Part shown: one piece after another, positions 8,131 to 20,590 of the stretch
How positions within the stretch are numbered: position 1 is the first letter of the stretch
How the letters are laid out: each line of letters begins with the position of its first letter
Assembly (NCBI GenBank): GCA_030448225.1
Contig: JAUJNJ010000018.1
Span: forward strand, 1-56,634
DNA: 56,634 bases
Direction: 5' to 3'
Origin: Phycisphaerae bacterium
Lineage (GTDB): Bacteria; Planctomycetota; Phycisphaerae; Tepidisphaerales; Tepidisphaeraceae
Program-made: the position numbers and the translations under genes
The notes under the pieces: model-generated
The model's input: only the letters and a program-made list of their open reading frames with translations
What the model was told of the DNA's origin: nothing
Database searches by the model: none

Positions 8131-10995
8131 ATGATGGTCTCGCCTCTTCGATTCCTCGCGACCTTCGCCCTCGCCGTCTGCGCGGCTGCGCTCCCGTCCC
8201 GCGCGGCGGAACCGGCGGCTGCGGCGGCGGCGGCGACCACTCCGCCCAACGCCGACGCGGCGGCGGCGGCGGCCGACCTCGAGTTCTTCGAGAAGCGCAT
8301 CCGCCCGGTCCTCGCCGAGCGCTGCTACGAATGTCACGGCGCGGACGCGGAAGCGAAGGGGGAACTCCTGCTCGACTCGCGCGACGCGCTGCGCAAGGGC
8401 GGCGAGCGGGGGCCGGCGATCGTGCCGGGCGACCCGGAGAAGAGCCTGCTCGTCCGGGCGATCCGCTACCACGACCACACGCTGCAGATGCCGCCGAAGG
8501 AGCCGCTGGCCGACGCGCAGGTGGCGGACTTCGTCGAGTGGATCAAGCGCGGCGCGCCCGACCCCCGTACCGAAGCGAAGGCCGCCCCCGCCCCGACCAT
8601 CTCGTTTAACTGGGATGCGGCCCGGTCGTTCTGGTCGTTCCGCCCGGTGAAGGACGTCGCGCCGCCGCAGCCGGTGGACGGGAAGTGGTCGGACCACCCG
8701 GTCGACCGGTTCGTCCGCGCCGCCCAGGAAGCCAAGTGCGTGAAGCCCGTGGCCGCCTCCGACCGGCGTACACTGATCCGCCGGGCGACGTACGACCTGA
8801 CCGGCCTGCCGCCGACGCCGGCGGAGGTCGACGCGTTCCTCGCCGACGCCTCGCCCGACGCGTTCGCGACCGTGGTGGACCGCCTACTCGCGTCGCGCGC
8901 GTACGGCGAGCGGTGGGGGCGGCACTGGCTCGACGTCGTGCGCTACGCCGACACGTCCGGTTGCAACAGCGACTACCCGATCCCCGACGCCTACCGCTAC
9001 CGCAACTACGTCATCGACGCGTTCAACAAGGACAAGCCGTACGACGCGTTCCTCCGCGAGCAGATCGCCGGCGACCTGCTACCCGCGACGGACGCCGCCG
9101 ACCGCGCCGAGAAGGTGGTCGCCACCGGCTACCTCGCGATCGCGCGGCGGTTCGGGTCGCGGGCGTCGGAGTTCCACCAGACGATCGAGGACCAGATCGA
9201 CAACCTCGGCAAGGGGATGCTCGGCCTGTCCGTGAGCTGCGCCCGCTGCCACGACCACAAGTTCGACCCGATCACCGACGAGGACTACTACGCGCTCTAC
9301 GGCATCTTCAACAGCACGCGCTACGCGTTCCCCGGCACCGAGATCTACCGCCACCCGAAGGACCTCGTCCCGCTCGGCACGCCGGAGGAGGCGAAGGAAC
9401 TCGAGGCGTACGAGACGCGCCTCGCGGAGATCGACAACCGCATCGAGGAACTGAAGCGCGAGGTGAAGTCGGCGCCGAAGGATCAGCGTGAGCTCGTCGC
9501 ACGGCTCGAGGAGCGGGCGCGCGAGCGCGAGCGGGAGGCGAAGAAGAGCGGCCCCGCCGAGCCGCGGACGCGGGCGCAGGCGCATGCGCTCGCCGCGCTG
9601 TTCGAACTGCCGCGCGAGCGGCGGTGGCGGGCGATTCGGCCGCGCCCCGCGACGCGCGTCGCCTCGATCACCCCGAACCGTGCGACCGACGCGGCCGCCG
9701 AGCGCGCCGCCGTCGCCGCCCGCCCCGCGGGCGAATCGCGCGCCGACGAGCCCAAGCCGGAAGCCGCCGGCATGCCGCCGGCGGCCGACGGCGAGAACGT
9801 CGCGCCCCTGCGCAAGCCCGAGCCGCGCCCGGCCGACGCGCCGCCCGCCGCCGAGCGGCCCAAGCCGCCGGCGAAGGACGCCCCGCTCCGCACGGTCGTC
9901 GAGGTGCGGGCCGAGATGCAGGAGGTCGAATCCGAACTCCGCAAGCTCGAGGCGGACCGCCCCGACGGCCCCAAGGCCTTCGCCGCCGCCGAGGGGCTCC
10001 CGCACAACGCCCGCCTCCACAAGAAGGGCGATCCGGAGCAACTTGGCCCCGAGGTGCCGCGCGGGTTCCTCACGATCCTCGGCGGGCAGAAGCTCTCGCC
10101 CAACGCACGGGCGAGCGGCCGGCTCGAACTCGCCGGTTGGGTCACCGACCCGCGCAACCCGCTGACGGCCCGCGTGATGGTCAACCGGATCTGGCAGCAC
10201 CACTTCGGCCAGGGCATCGTCAAGACGCCCAACGACTTCGGCGTCCGCGGCGAGGCGCCGACGCACCCCGCGCTGCTCGACTACCTCGCGGCGCAGTTCG
10301 TGAAGGAGAAGTGGTCGGTCAAGGCGGTGCACCGGCTCATCATGCTGTCGCGGACGTACGCGCTGGCCAGCGGCGACGCCGACGCCGCCAACGTCGCGGC
10401 CGACCCGGGCAACGACCTGCTCTGGCGGCAGAACCCGCGGCGCCTGTCGGCCGAAGAGGTGCGCGACTCGATCCTGTCGATCGCCGGCGACCTCGACCCC
10501 ACGCCCGGCGGCGCGCACCCGTTCCCGCCGGAGCAGGACTGGAAGTTCTCGCAGCACAAGCCGTTCGTCGACGAATACCCCACCAGCAAGCGGGCGGTCT
10601 ACCTCATGCAGCAGCGGATCCGCAAGGAGCCGTTCCTAGCCGTCTTCGACGGCGCCGACACCAACGCGACCACGCCCGCCCGGCCGATCAGCACCACGCC
10701 GATCCAGGCGCTGTTCATGATGAACGACGCGCTGCTCTACGAGCAGTCCGACAAATTCGCCACCCGCCTCGCCTTCGCCAGCGACGGCGCCGCCGGCCGG
10801 ATCGACTACGCCCACCGCCTCGCCTTCGCCCGACCCGCGAGCGACGAGGAGAAGGCGCTCGGCCAGTCGTTCGTCGCGAAGATCGCCGACCACTACAAGG
10901 CGGTGGGCACGCCCGCCGATCAGGTCATGCGCAAGGCGTGGTCGAGCTACGCCCGCGCCGTGTTCGGCAGCAACGAGTTCCTGTTCATCGACTGA
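8131..10995 (+). CDS. PSCyt1/DUF1549/DUF1553 planctomycete cytochrome protein
   Basis: 954 residues with a signal peptide (about 1-26, cleavage after SRA). PSCyt1 with heme motif CYECH at 65-69 is followed by GELLLDSRDALRKGGERGPAIVPGDP and LQMPP, diagnostic for the family. DUF1549 (about 185-395) has YDLTGLPPTPAEVDAFLAD, RYADTSGC, and a second CARCH at 370-374 in SCARCHDHKFDPITDEDYYAL. A charged, Pro/Ala-rich coiled linker spans about 420-625, then DUF1553 follows ([34 protein letters not shown]) to the end. It differs from the first copy in linker position and in keeping an uninterrupted DUF1553. The natural partner on this strand is the broken DUF1501 gene at 11712, but two small toxin-antitoxin genes lie in between. 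Confidence 0.94.
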   Translation: MMVSPLRFLATFALAVCAAALPSRAAEPAAAAAAATTPPNADAAAAAADLEFFEKRIRPVLAERCYECHGADAEAKGELLLDSRDALRKGGERGPAIVPGDPEKSLLVRAIRYHDHTLQMPPKEPLADAQVADFVEWIKRGAPDPRTEAKAAPAPTISFNWDAARSFWSFRPVKDVAPPQPVDGKWSDHPVDRFVRAAQEAKCVKPVAASDRRTLIRRATYDLTGLPPTPAEVDAFLADASPDAFATVVDRLLASRAYGERWGRHWLDVVRYADTSGCNSDYPIPDAYRYRNYVIDAFNKDKPYDAFLREQIAGDLLPATDAADRAEKVVATGYLAIARRFGSRASEFHQTIEDQIDNLGKGMLGLSVSCARCHDHKFDPITDEDYYALYGIFNSTRYAFPGTEIYRHPKDLVPLGTPEEAKELEAYETRLAEIDNRIEELKREVKSAPKDQRELVARLEERAREREREAKKSGPAEPRTRAQAHALAALFELPRERRWRAIRPRPATRVASITPNRATDAAAERAAVAARPAGESRADEPKPEAAGMPPAADGENVAPLRKPEPRPADAPPAAERPKPPAKDAPLRTVVEVRAEMQEVESELRKLEADRPDGPKAFAAAEGLPHNARLHKKGDPEQLGPEVPRGFLTILGGQKLSPNARASGRLELAGWVTDPRNPLTARVMVNRIWQHHFGQGIVKTPNDFGVRGEAPTHPALLDYLAAQFVKEKWSVKAVHRLIMLSRTYALASGDADAANVAADPGNDLLWRQNPRRLSAEEVRDSILSIAGDLDPTPGGAHPFPPEQDWKFSQHKPFVDEYPTSKRAVYLMQQRIRKEPFLAVFDGADTNATTPARPISTTPIQALFMMNDALLYEQSDKFATRLAFASDGAAGRIDYAHRLAFARPASDEEKALGQSFVAKIADHYKAVGTPADQVMRKAWSSYARAVFGSNEFLFID

Positions 10996-11007
10996 GCTAC
11001 CTTGAAG

Positions 11008-11013
11008 TAGAAT
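11008..11013 (+). promoter_or_regulatory. -10-like TAGAAT, 7 nt before start codon
   Basis: TAGAAT ends 7 nt ahead of the ATG at 11021 and no Shine-Dalgarno sequence lies between, which is the geometry of a leaderless transcript. It forms a set with the sites at 13323, 24909, 36005, 50829 and 50926. Confidence 0.45.
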
Positions 11014-11020
11014 CAACGCC

Positions 11021-11347
11021 ATGCACGGCAGCAGCAGTGAATATGTCGAGCGCGTCGACGACGGTTGGCGCGTCGGCGGCTCCCGCGTCTCGCTCGACTC
11101 GATCGTCTACGCGTACTGGGAGGGGCTGACGGTAGAGGAGATCGCGATCGAATTCCCGTCGCTCCGATACGAGCAGGTCCACGGCGCGATCGCCTTTTAC
11201 CTGCGTTCGCGGGCCGAGGTGGACGCACACCTCAAAGAGCAGGACGGACGTTGGGAGGCGCTTCGCCTGCGGAGCGAATCCGAGAACGCCTCGCTGATCC
11301 AACGTCTCCGCGCCGCGCGGGCCACGCGCGCGTCGGGGCCGGCATGA
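11021..11347 (+). CDS. DUF433 family antitoxin-like protein
   Basis: 108 residues. The core reads RVGGSRVSLDSIVYAYWEG followed by LTVEEIAIEFPSLRYEQVHGAIAFYL, the DUF433 fold (a short beta strand plus a winged helix-turn-helix in which 'G.RvslD.iv' is invariant). A C-terminal charged helix (residues 70-108) would bind the partner. The stop overlaps the next start by 4 bp (ATGA), so the two proteins are translationally coupled. DUF433 proteins are found as predicted antitoxins with DUF5615 PIN-like toxins, as here. It lies 25 bp after the DUF1553 gene but has its own -10-like hexamer. Confidence 0.88.
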   Translation: MHGSSSEYVERVDDGWRVGGSRVSLDSIVYAYWEGLTVEEIAIEFPSLRYEQVHGAIAFYLRSRAEVDAHLKEQDGRWEALRLRSESENASLIQRLRAARATRASGPA

Positions 11348-11700
11348 GTGCGGTGAAGTACCTGGCGGACGAAGACCTTCGCCAGGTCATCGTGACGGCC
11401 GCACGACGGGCCGAGCCGTCGCTCGTGTTCGTTCGGGTACAGGATGTCGGACTCGCCGGCGCGCCGGATGATCGCGTGCTGGCGTTCGCGGCGGCCGAAG
11501 GCGCGATCGCGGTCTCCCACGACGTGAACACGATGACCGTGGCCGCCGCCAACCGCCTGGCGGCGGGGGAGTCGATGGCGGGCCTGTTGCTCGTCCCGCA
11601 GTCGCGGTCGCGACGCGAAGTCGTCGAAAGTTTAGTGCTGATCTGGGCGGCCACCGACGCGGCGGAGTGGGTCGGGCGCATCGCCTTCCTTCCGATCTAA
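11344..11700 (+). CDS. DUF5615 PIN-like toxin
   Basis: 118 residues starting at the overlapping ATG. KYLADEDL near the N-terminus and AIAVSHDVNTM in the middle are the acidic motifs of DUF5615 (Mut7-C/PIN-like); acidic residues at Asp8, Glu9 and Asp10 and Asp61 could hold the metal of a ribonuclease site. The C-terminal GLLLVPQSRSRREVVESLVLIW segment is also typical. With the upstream DUF433 gene it makes a VapBC-like toxin-antitoxin pair by family knowledge; RNase activity is inferred, not shown. It is unusually placed between a PSCyt1/DUF1553 gene and its DUF1501 partner, which are normally adjacent. Confidence 0.88.
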   Translation: MSAVKYLADEDLRQVIVTAARRAEPSLVFVRVQDVGLAGAPDDRVLAFAAAEGAIAVSHDVNTMTVAAANRLAAGESMAGLLLVPQSRSRREVVESLVLIWAATDAAEWVGRIAFLPI

Positions 11701-11711
11701 GTGGTTCGCTC

Positions 11712-13121
<1,410 letters not shown>

Positions 13122-13141
13122 GGGGGAGGAGTGGTGGGGAG

Positions 13142-13166
13142 AGTAGCCAGTAGCCAGTAGCCAGTA
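13142..13166. repeat. Short tandem AGTAGCC repeat
   Basis: Units of AGTAGCC(A) are repeated about three times just after the DUF1501 stop: another iterated-unit array of the kind found throughout the window, here without an obvious inverted partner. Confidence 0.5.
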
Positions 13167-13312
13167 ATTCGGAAGCGGCGGATAGCGGTGTGCTAGTCGG
13201 GTGATGCGAGCGAACACGTCGATGCGGCCGACGTGTGGGCCGCAAGGCGATGCGCTGCACGTCTCGCCGATGACGGCGCTCGGCCGGATGCGCCTGCGCT
13301 CCCCGCGCGAGA

Positions 13313-15139
13313 TTGTCTCTGCTATACCCTCCGGGCGTGAATCCAGGACAGATTTATCGTGCGCTGGTCGCCTGCGTCGTGCTCGCGTCGGTTTCGGCCG
13401 GGACCGCCGCCGCGGCCGAGTACGTCGGGAAGCCTTACGAGGGCGGGGACGTGTTCGCCGACACGTGGGTGGCGGTCGACGCGCTGGGGCGGTCGCTGCC
13501 GGACCGGGCGGCGGCCGGGCCGCCGCGGGCGGACCGGTGGGTCGGCGTCTTTTACTGGACGTGGCACCGCCCGACCGCCGGCGGCCCGCACGACAACACG
13601 AGGATCCTCACCGCCGCGGGCGCCGGACCGGTATCGTGGCCGCCGCGCGACGCGCCGCACCACTGGGGCGAGCCGGAGCTCGGCTACTACCTCTCGACCG
13701 ACCCGTTCGTGATCCGCCGCCACGCCAGCCTGCTAGCCGACGCCGGCGTCGACGTGGTGCTGTTCGACACGACCAACCCGCCGCACACGTTTCGCCCGCA
13801 GTACGAGGCGCTGTGCCGCGAGTACGAGCGGATGCGCGCCGAGGGCGCGCGCACACCCGCGATCGCCTTCGTCGCGCCGTTCGGCGACCCGCGGCCCGTC
13901 ACCAATCAACTCTGGCGCGACCTGTACCAGCCCGGCCGCTGGCGGGACCTGTGGTTTCGGTGGGAAGGAAAGCCGCTGCTGATGGCCGACTCGGGGTTCT
14001 TCACCGAACCGACGGTGCGCAACTTCTTCACGTTCCGCCGCCCGATGCCGGATTACTGGCAGGGCCCGAGCGGCCCCGGGCAGTGGAGTTGGCTCGAAAT
14101 CCACCCCCAGCACGTGTTCCCCGACGCGGCGGGCCGGCCGGAGCAGATGAGCGTCGGCGTCGCGCAGAACGCGCTGCCCGGCACGCCCGGCCCCGCGCCG
14201 ATGAGCCACCGCGCCGGCGCCATGGGCCGCAGTTGGCACGGCGGCCGGCGCGACGCCCGCCCCGGCGCGGTCGACCTCGGCCTCAACTTCGACGAGCAGT
14301 GGGCGCGCGCGCTGAAGGCCGACCCGTGGTTCGTCTTCGTCACCGGCTGGAACGAGTGGACGTCCGGCCGGTACGACCGCTGGAGCACGTACACCGACGC
14401 CGACTGCCGCCACCCCGGCGGACTGTTCGTCGACCAGTACACGCAGGAGTACAGCCGCGACGTCGAGCCGATGCGCGGCGGCCACGGCGACAACTACTAC
14501 TATCAGCTCGCGGCGTGGGTGCGGCGGTACAAGGGCGTGCGGGAGCGGCCCGCGGCGCCGGGGCCGAGCCGCATCACGATTGACGGCTCGTTCGACGACT
14601 GGCGGGCCGTCAGCCGGGAATTCCGCGACACGATCGGCGACACGATTCACCGCGACCACGCCGGCTACGGCCGCCTGCGCTACGAGAACAAGACTGGCCG
14701 CAACGATCTCGTGATCGCCAAAGCCGCGTACGACGACACTAACGTATCCTTCTTCGCCCAGACGGCCGCCCCGATCACGCCGCGGACGGGCCGCAACTGG
14801 ATGCTCCTGTTCATCGACGCGGATCAGGATCCGAAGAGGGGCTGGTCGGGCTATGACCTGGCGGTGAACCTAGAGGTCTCGGGCGACCGAGCGACGACCG
14901 TAAAGGCGTGGCGGGGCGGGCGGTGGGAGGCGGCGGGGACGATCCCGTACCGCGTGAGCGGCAACGGCCTGGAACTCGCCATCCCGCGGACACTCTTCGG
15001 CGATCCCAAGCGGCCGCCGACGTTCGACTTTCATTGGGCGGACAACGTAGCGTCGCTCGACACGGTCGACGCCTTCTCGGTCGACGGCGACAGCGCGCCG
15101 AACCGGCGGGCGAATTACCGATTCGAGGTGAGGCGATAG
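13313..15139 (+). CDS. Secreted GH71/GH99-like glycosidase with C-terminal CBM9-like domain
   Basis: Up to 608 residues. After a signal peptide (AAAA cleavage near residue 35) comes a TIM-barrel-like region with VGVFYWTWHRPTAGG, a 'DVVLFDTTN' strand, KPLLMADSGFF and FVTGWNEWTSG. The last of these, with its WNEW box, is shared with GH71/GH99-like proteins that act on alpha-mannan or alpha-glucan and are frequent in Planctomycetota and Bacteroidota. The C-terminal about 160 residues (ITIDGSFDDWRAV to the end, with YDDTNVSFFAQT and LLFIDADQDPKRGWSGYDL) look like a CBM9/DOMON-like carbohydrate-binding domain. The GTG at 13337 is the better start because a -10-like TATACC lies 8 nt before it; TTG 13313 is the longest option. 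Substrate unknown. It sits within the sulfatase/DUF1501 block. Confidence 0.85.
   Translation: MSLLYPPGVNPGQIYRALVACVVLASVSAGTAAAAEYVGKPYEGGDVFADTWVAVDALGRSLPDRAAAGPPRADRWVGVFYWTWHRPTAGGPHDNTRILTAAGAGPVSWPPRDAPHHWGEPELGYYLSTDPFVIRRHASLLADAGVDVVLFDTTNPPHTFRPQYEALCREYERMRAEGARTPAIAFVAPFGDPRPVTNQLWRDLYQPGRWRDLWFRWEGKPLLMADSGFFTEPTVRNFFTFRRPMPDYWQGPSGPGQWSWLEIHPQHVFPDAAGRPEQMSVGVAQNALPGTPGPAPMSHRAGAMGRSWHGGRRDARPGAVDLGLNFDEQWARALKADPWFVFVTGWNEWTSGRYDRWSTYTDADCRHPGGLFVDQYTQEYSRDVEPMRGGHGDNYYYQLAAWVRRYKGVRERPAAPGPSRITIDGSFDDWRAVSREFRDTIGDTIHRDHAGYGRLRYENKTGRNDLVIAKAAYDDTNVSFFAQTAAPITPRTGRNWMLLFIDADQDPKRGWSGYDLAVNLEVSGDRATTVKAWRGGRWEAAGTIPYRVSGNGLELAIPRTLFGDPKRPPTFDFHWADNVASLDTVDAFSVDGDSAPNRRANYRFEVRR
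13323..13328 (+). promoter_or_regulatory. -10-like TATACC, 8 nt before GTG start
   Basis: The sequence GCTATACCCTCCGGGC ends directly at the in-frame GTG at 13337 with no Shine-Dalgarno site, consistent with leaderless expression from GTG 13337 rather than from the TTG at 13313. Confidence 0.4.
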
Positions 15140-15181
15140 AGCACTTCGCCTCCGGTTGTAGCGACGGTATGCGAGAGAACC

Positions 15182-15283
15182 GTCATCGCCGAGGAGCGAC
15201 AGCGACGAGGGAACTGCGGATGGGAAGAGATGTCTGCTGCTCAAGATGAGTTGGGCCGCTACCGCTCCCCTCGGAATGACACG
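15182..15283. repeat. Inverted repeat of GTCATnCCGAGG family
   Basis: The left arm GTCATCGCCGAGGAGCGACA (15182-15201, continuing CGACGAGGGAACT) and right arm near 15261-15283 (CGCTCCCCTCGGAATGAC) are inverted relatives. The same motif recurs at 55049 and, in a variant, at 44997. It lies downstream of the glycosidase gene. Confidence 0.6.
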
Positions 15284-15392
15284 CTACGCATGAAGGTGAT
15301 CCGCCCTACCCGGCGTAGCGCCGCGACTGCCTTCCTCTTCCCGAGCGTGCAATGCTCATCTGCATGATCGCGAATTAACGGTCTTGCGGCGC

Positions 15393-15432
15393 AAAAAAAG
15401 ACGCACCCGGCTCCCCCTCAGCCGGGTGCGTC
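15393..15432 (-). terminator. Intrinsic terminator for the PSCyt1/DUF1553 gene
   Basis: A perfect 13-bp stem (15400-15412 GACGCACCCGGCT with 15420-15432) has a 7-nt loop. On the minus strand it is followed by seven T residues (15393-15399). It lies 70-100 bp beyond the stop of the minus-strand gene at 15501: a textbook rho-independent terminator and the clearest in the window. Confidence 0.9.
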
Positions 15433-15500
15433 TCAATTCTGAATATGCCCGGCCGGGCGGGATCCGCTGCGGTCAACCCCGGCTCGGATCGTTGCCGGCG

Positions 15501-18500
15501 CTAGTTCACGTACACGATCTCGTTGCTGAACAGCAGCGCCTGGGCGTACTGCTCCCACGGCGTCAGCGGCACGCGCTCGACGAGTTCGCCCTCGTTGCGG
15601 ATCGCGCTGCGGCCGCTCACTTTGCGGTTCTGCTGCGCGGCCTGGAGTTGCTTCTTCTTCGCGCGCTTCGCCTTCTCTGCCTTCTCCGCCTGGCGGGCGG
15701 CCTTGGGGTTCTTCTTCAGCTTCGCGGCCAGCGCCTCGGCCTCGCGCTGCCCGTCCGCGTGGTCGCGGTGGGCGGCGGTGAGGAACTCCTTGGCGAACCG
15801 CACCTCGGTCGGGCGAGGCTGGCGCTGGAAGAGCACCTCGTACAACGCCTTCACGCGGGCCGCGTCGTCCCTGGCCTTCAGGAACTCCGGCCGGCTCGTC
15901 GCCTTGCGGGCGACGTCCACGGCCATCGGGCTGTTCATGAAGAACAGCGCCTGCTGCGGCACGATCGTGCTCGTGCGGCTGCTGTTGGCCATGTCCGGGT
16001 CGGCGAAGTCGAACTGCGCCATGAGCTCCGGCAGCGCGCCGCGGTCGATGTAGCCGTAGACGCTGCGGCGGTCGCTGTACGGCTCGTCGGTCAGGTTCAC
16101 CGGCTTGCCGCCGATCGACGGCTCGAGCTTGCCGGTGAACATCAGCATCGAGTCGCGCACGGCCTCGAAGTCGAGGCGGCGGAGGTCCGCCAGAGCAGGC
16201 GGTTGTCGGGGTCGACCTGCGCGTAGGCGTGGTTCGTCTCGCTCCCCTGGCGGTAGGTGTTGGAGAGCATGACGAGGCGGTGCATCGCCTTGGTCGACCA
16301 GCCGCGCTTCACGAACTCGCCGGCGAGGTAGTCGAGCAGTTCCGGGTGGCTCGGCGCTCGGACTGCACGCCGAGGTCGTCGGGCGTGCGGACGAACGCCT
16401 GGCCGAAGTGGTGGAGCCAGAGGCGGTTGACCATCACGCGGGCCGTCAGCGGGTTGTCCTTGCTGGCGATCGCCTCGGCGAGTTCGAGTCGGCCGCTGCC
16501 CTGCGCGAACGGCTTGCGGTCGGGGCCGGCGAGGATCTCGAGGAACTGGCGCGCACGATCGGCCCGCGGTTGCCCGCCTCGCCGCGGACGAAGATCGGCG
16601 AGTACTTCGGCTTCTTGGCGTCCTCCACGACCATCGCGCGGGCGGGGGAGCCGGGGTGGGTGAGCATCAGCTCGTTGATCTCGGCGAGCTTGAGCCGCTG
16701 GTAGCCGTTGCCGTTGACCACGGGCAGTCGCTGCGAGATCTCGCGCAGCCGGTCGGCGGTGAGCGCGGAAGCCGGCTCGATCGGGGCCGACACGTTGAAC
16801 AGCTCGACGAGCGCCTCGTCGTAGCCCTCCACCTCGGTGCTCTTGGCGTTGCGGCAGGCCTTGATGTACGCCTTGGCGCGGTCGTCGATGTCGGCGAAGA
16901 GCTTGCCGTACACCGCCGTCACGTCGCGCATCGTCTTGAGCGACCCCGGCTTCACCTCGGCGAACGCCTTCACCACGAGCGGGTTGGTTGGCGGCACGCG
17001 GCGCTTGTTCTTCGCGGCCTTCTTCGCCTTGGCGCGGCGGGCCTTGGCGTCGAGCTTCTTGTCGTCGGCGTCGTCCGGCTTGTCGCTGGCGGTGATCGTC
17101 GTCACGAGCTCGTCGGCCTTGGCGGCGAAGTCGTCGTCCGGGAGCGCGGCGAAGAGGCGCAGCACGCCGAGGACCGGGTCGTCCCCGCGGAGGTTACGCA
17201 GGCCGCCCTGGTAGATGTCGCGGTCGAGGTCGTGCTCGTCGATGAGCTGGTTGCGGAGCTTCAGCGCCGCGGCGCTGGAGTTGCGGCGCCCGCCGGTCGT
17301 CAGCACGAGCAGGTAGCCCTCGGCCTTCTTGCGGAAGTCGGCGGACTTGGTCTCGACGAGGTCGAAGAAGATCTCGTGGTTCTGCTTCTCCAGGTCGGCG
17401 AGGCGGCTCTTGAAGTCCGCGTATTTCGGGCCGGTGGGCTCCGGGCCGAGCATCGGCTTCTGGGGCGGCTCGGTCGTGCTGGCGAAGATCCCGTGCAGCG
17501 AGTAGTAGTCGGCGGTGGGGATCGGGTCGAACTTGTGGTCGTGGCAGCGGGCGCAGGAGACCGTCAGGGCCATCGTCGACTTCGTGACCGCGTCGATCCG
17601 CTCGTCGATCGTGTCGTTGACGTTCTGGAACCGCTTGCCCACCGTGATGAACCCCAGGGCCGCCAGGCGGCTGGGGTCGTCCTTCGACTGCGGCAGCAGG
17701 TCGGCGACGATCTGCTCCTTCAGGAACTGGTCGTAGGGCTTGTCCTCGTTGAAGCTGCGGATCACGTAGTCGCGGTACGTCCAGGCGAACGGGTAGCGGT
17801 ACTCGCCGCGGTTGTTATCGAGGCCGGTCGTGTCGCTGTAGCGGGCGCTGTCGAGCCAGAAGCGGCCCCAGCGCTCGCCGTAGTGCGGGCTGGCGAGCAG
17901 GCGGTCGACGACCTTCTCGAACGCGTTGGCCGACCGGTCGTTCACGAACGCCTCGACCTCGGCGGGCGTCGGCGGCAGGCCGATCAGGTCGTAGTTCGCG
18001 CGGCGGATCAGCGCCTCGCGCGGCGCGGGGCTCGACGGCCGCATGTTGGCCGACTCGAGCTTCGCCAGCACGAACGCGTCGACCGGCGACTTCACCCACC
18101 CCTCGTCCTTCACCTCGGGGACGGGCTGCTCCTTCACCGGCTGGAACGCCCAGTGTTGGCGGGCGAGGTCGTTCATGCCGGTGAGCTTCCCGCCCGCGGC
18201 GCCGGCCGGGCTGAGGCGCGGGTCGGGCGCGCCCTGCTTCACCCAGTCGGTCAGGATCTTGATCTGCTCTTCGGACAGCTTGTCGCCGCTCGGCGGCATC
18301 TGGAGGTCTGGGTCGGCGTAGCTGACGGCCTTGAGCAGCAGGCTCTTGGCCGGGTCGCCCGGCACGATCGCCGGGCCATTCTCGCCGCCGGCCGCCCACC
18401 CCTCGCGGCTGTCGAGGACGAGGCCGCCCTTGCTCTTCTTCTCCTCGTGGCTGTGGCACTTGAAGCACGCGCCTGCCAGGATCGGGCGCACCTTCGTCTC

Positions 18501-18674
18501 GAAGTACTCCGTCTGCTCCTTCGAGAGCGTCTGCGCGGCGGCGGCGGCGGCCGGCGCGGTCGTCGCGCCGCTCGCCGCGGGCTTGGTGGCTTCGGGAACC
18601 GCAGCCGCGCCCAGCGCGACGACGCCCGACGAGATCCCGAGACCGGCGATGAGTGCGAGGAGGTGAGGTTTCAT
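15501..18674 (-). pseudogene. PSCyt1/DUF1549/DUF1553 protein, frameshifted near 3' end
   Basis: Starts at the ATG at 18674 with a signal peptide (LLALIAGLGISSGVVALGAA). The PSCyt1 heme motif CFKCH is at about 70-74; LQMPPSGDKLSEEQIKILTD and DUF1549 (YDLIGLPPTPAEVEAFV, SCARCHDHKFDPIPTADYYS) follow. The frame is intact to about 16560 ([11 protein letters not shown]), then changes by one base into [18 protein letters not shown] and [19 protein letters not shown], again near 16355 ([13 protein letters not shown]) and again near 16190 into the final DUF1553 part ([19 protein letters not shown] to 15501). Three shifts lie within about 400 bp, all in otherwise perfect DUF1553 sequence, so indel errors are plausible. 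A strong terminator follows. Its DUF1501 partner lies upstream on the same strand (20192-18847), the reverse of the usual order. Confidence 0.88.
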
Positions 18675-18846
18675 GGCGGATCCGTGAGCGAACGATCGGG
18701 GCCGGGATTCGGGAGCAGGGCGGGGCGGGACGCGAAGTCGGGAGCCGGGGATCAAGGATCAACAGCCACGAGCCGGCAACGTTCCCCGACAGTTGCGCCA
18801 GGCTGTGACTCTTGACCCTTGACCCCCGACTCCTGATCTCGCCCCC

Positions 18847-20192
<1,346 letters not shown>

Positions 20193-20590
20193 GCAAAGAT
20201 CCTGCGGGCGGGTGGCGTGCTCGGCCGGGTGTAGTTGGGCAGCCTGCGCATCGTGTTCGAGCTCCGTGGGCCGGTGACCATCCACCGATCGTCGAACTAT
20301 CGGTGATACAACGAGAAGCGGCAATAATACGGATGGGTGATGCGACAGATCGGTCGCGCGCCGCGCGGGCGGGGTGGGGTAATGTCAAACACTTCAGTTA
20401 GCTATGGCAGTGCAAGGCTTTATATCCCGATTCGCCGCGCGCTGCAGCGGTCGGTTGACGCGCTAGGCCGGGCGCAACGCGGGACCCCACACAGTCGGCA
20501 CCCCGCCCCCGTTTAGCCGCCGCTCGAAGAGCGCGTGTCAAACCGGAAAGACGTGCGACCTCTAAGTACCAGATCAAAGTCACTCTCGAA
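20193..20590. other. Intergenic, no gene recognised
   Basis: Upstream region of the minus-strand DUF1501 gene and downstream of the sulfatase. A short AT-richer stretch (20315-20335) could hold the promoter, but no confident -35/-10 pair was found. No coding or RNA gene seen. Confidence 0.4.
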
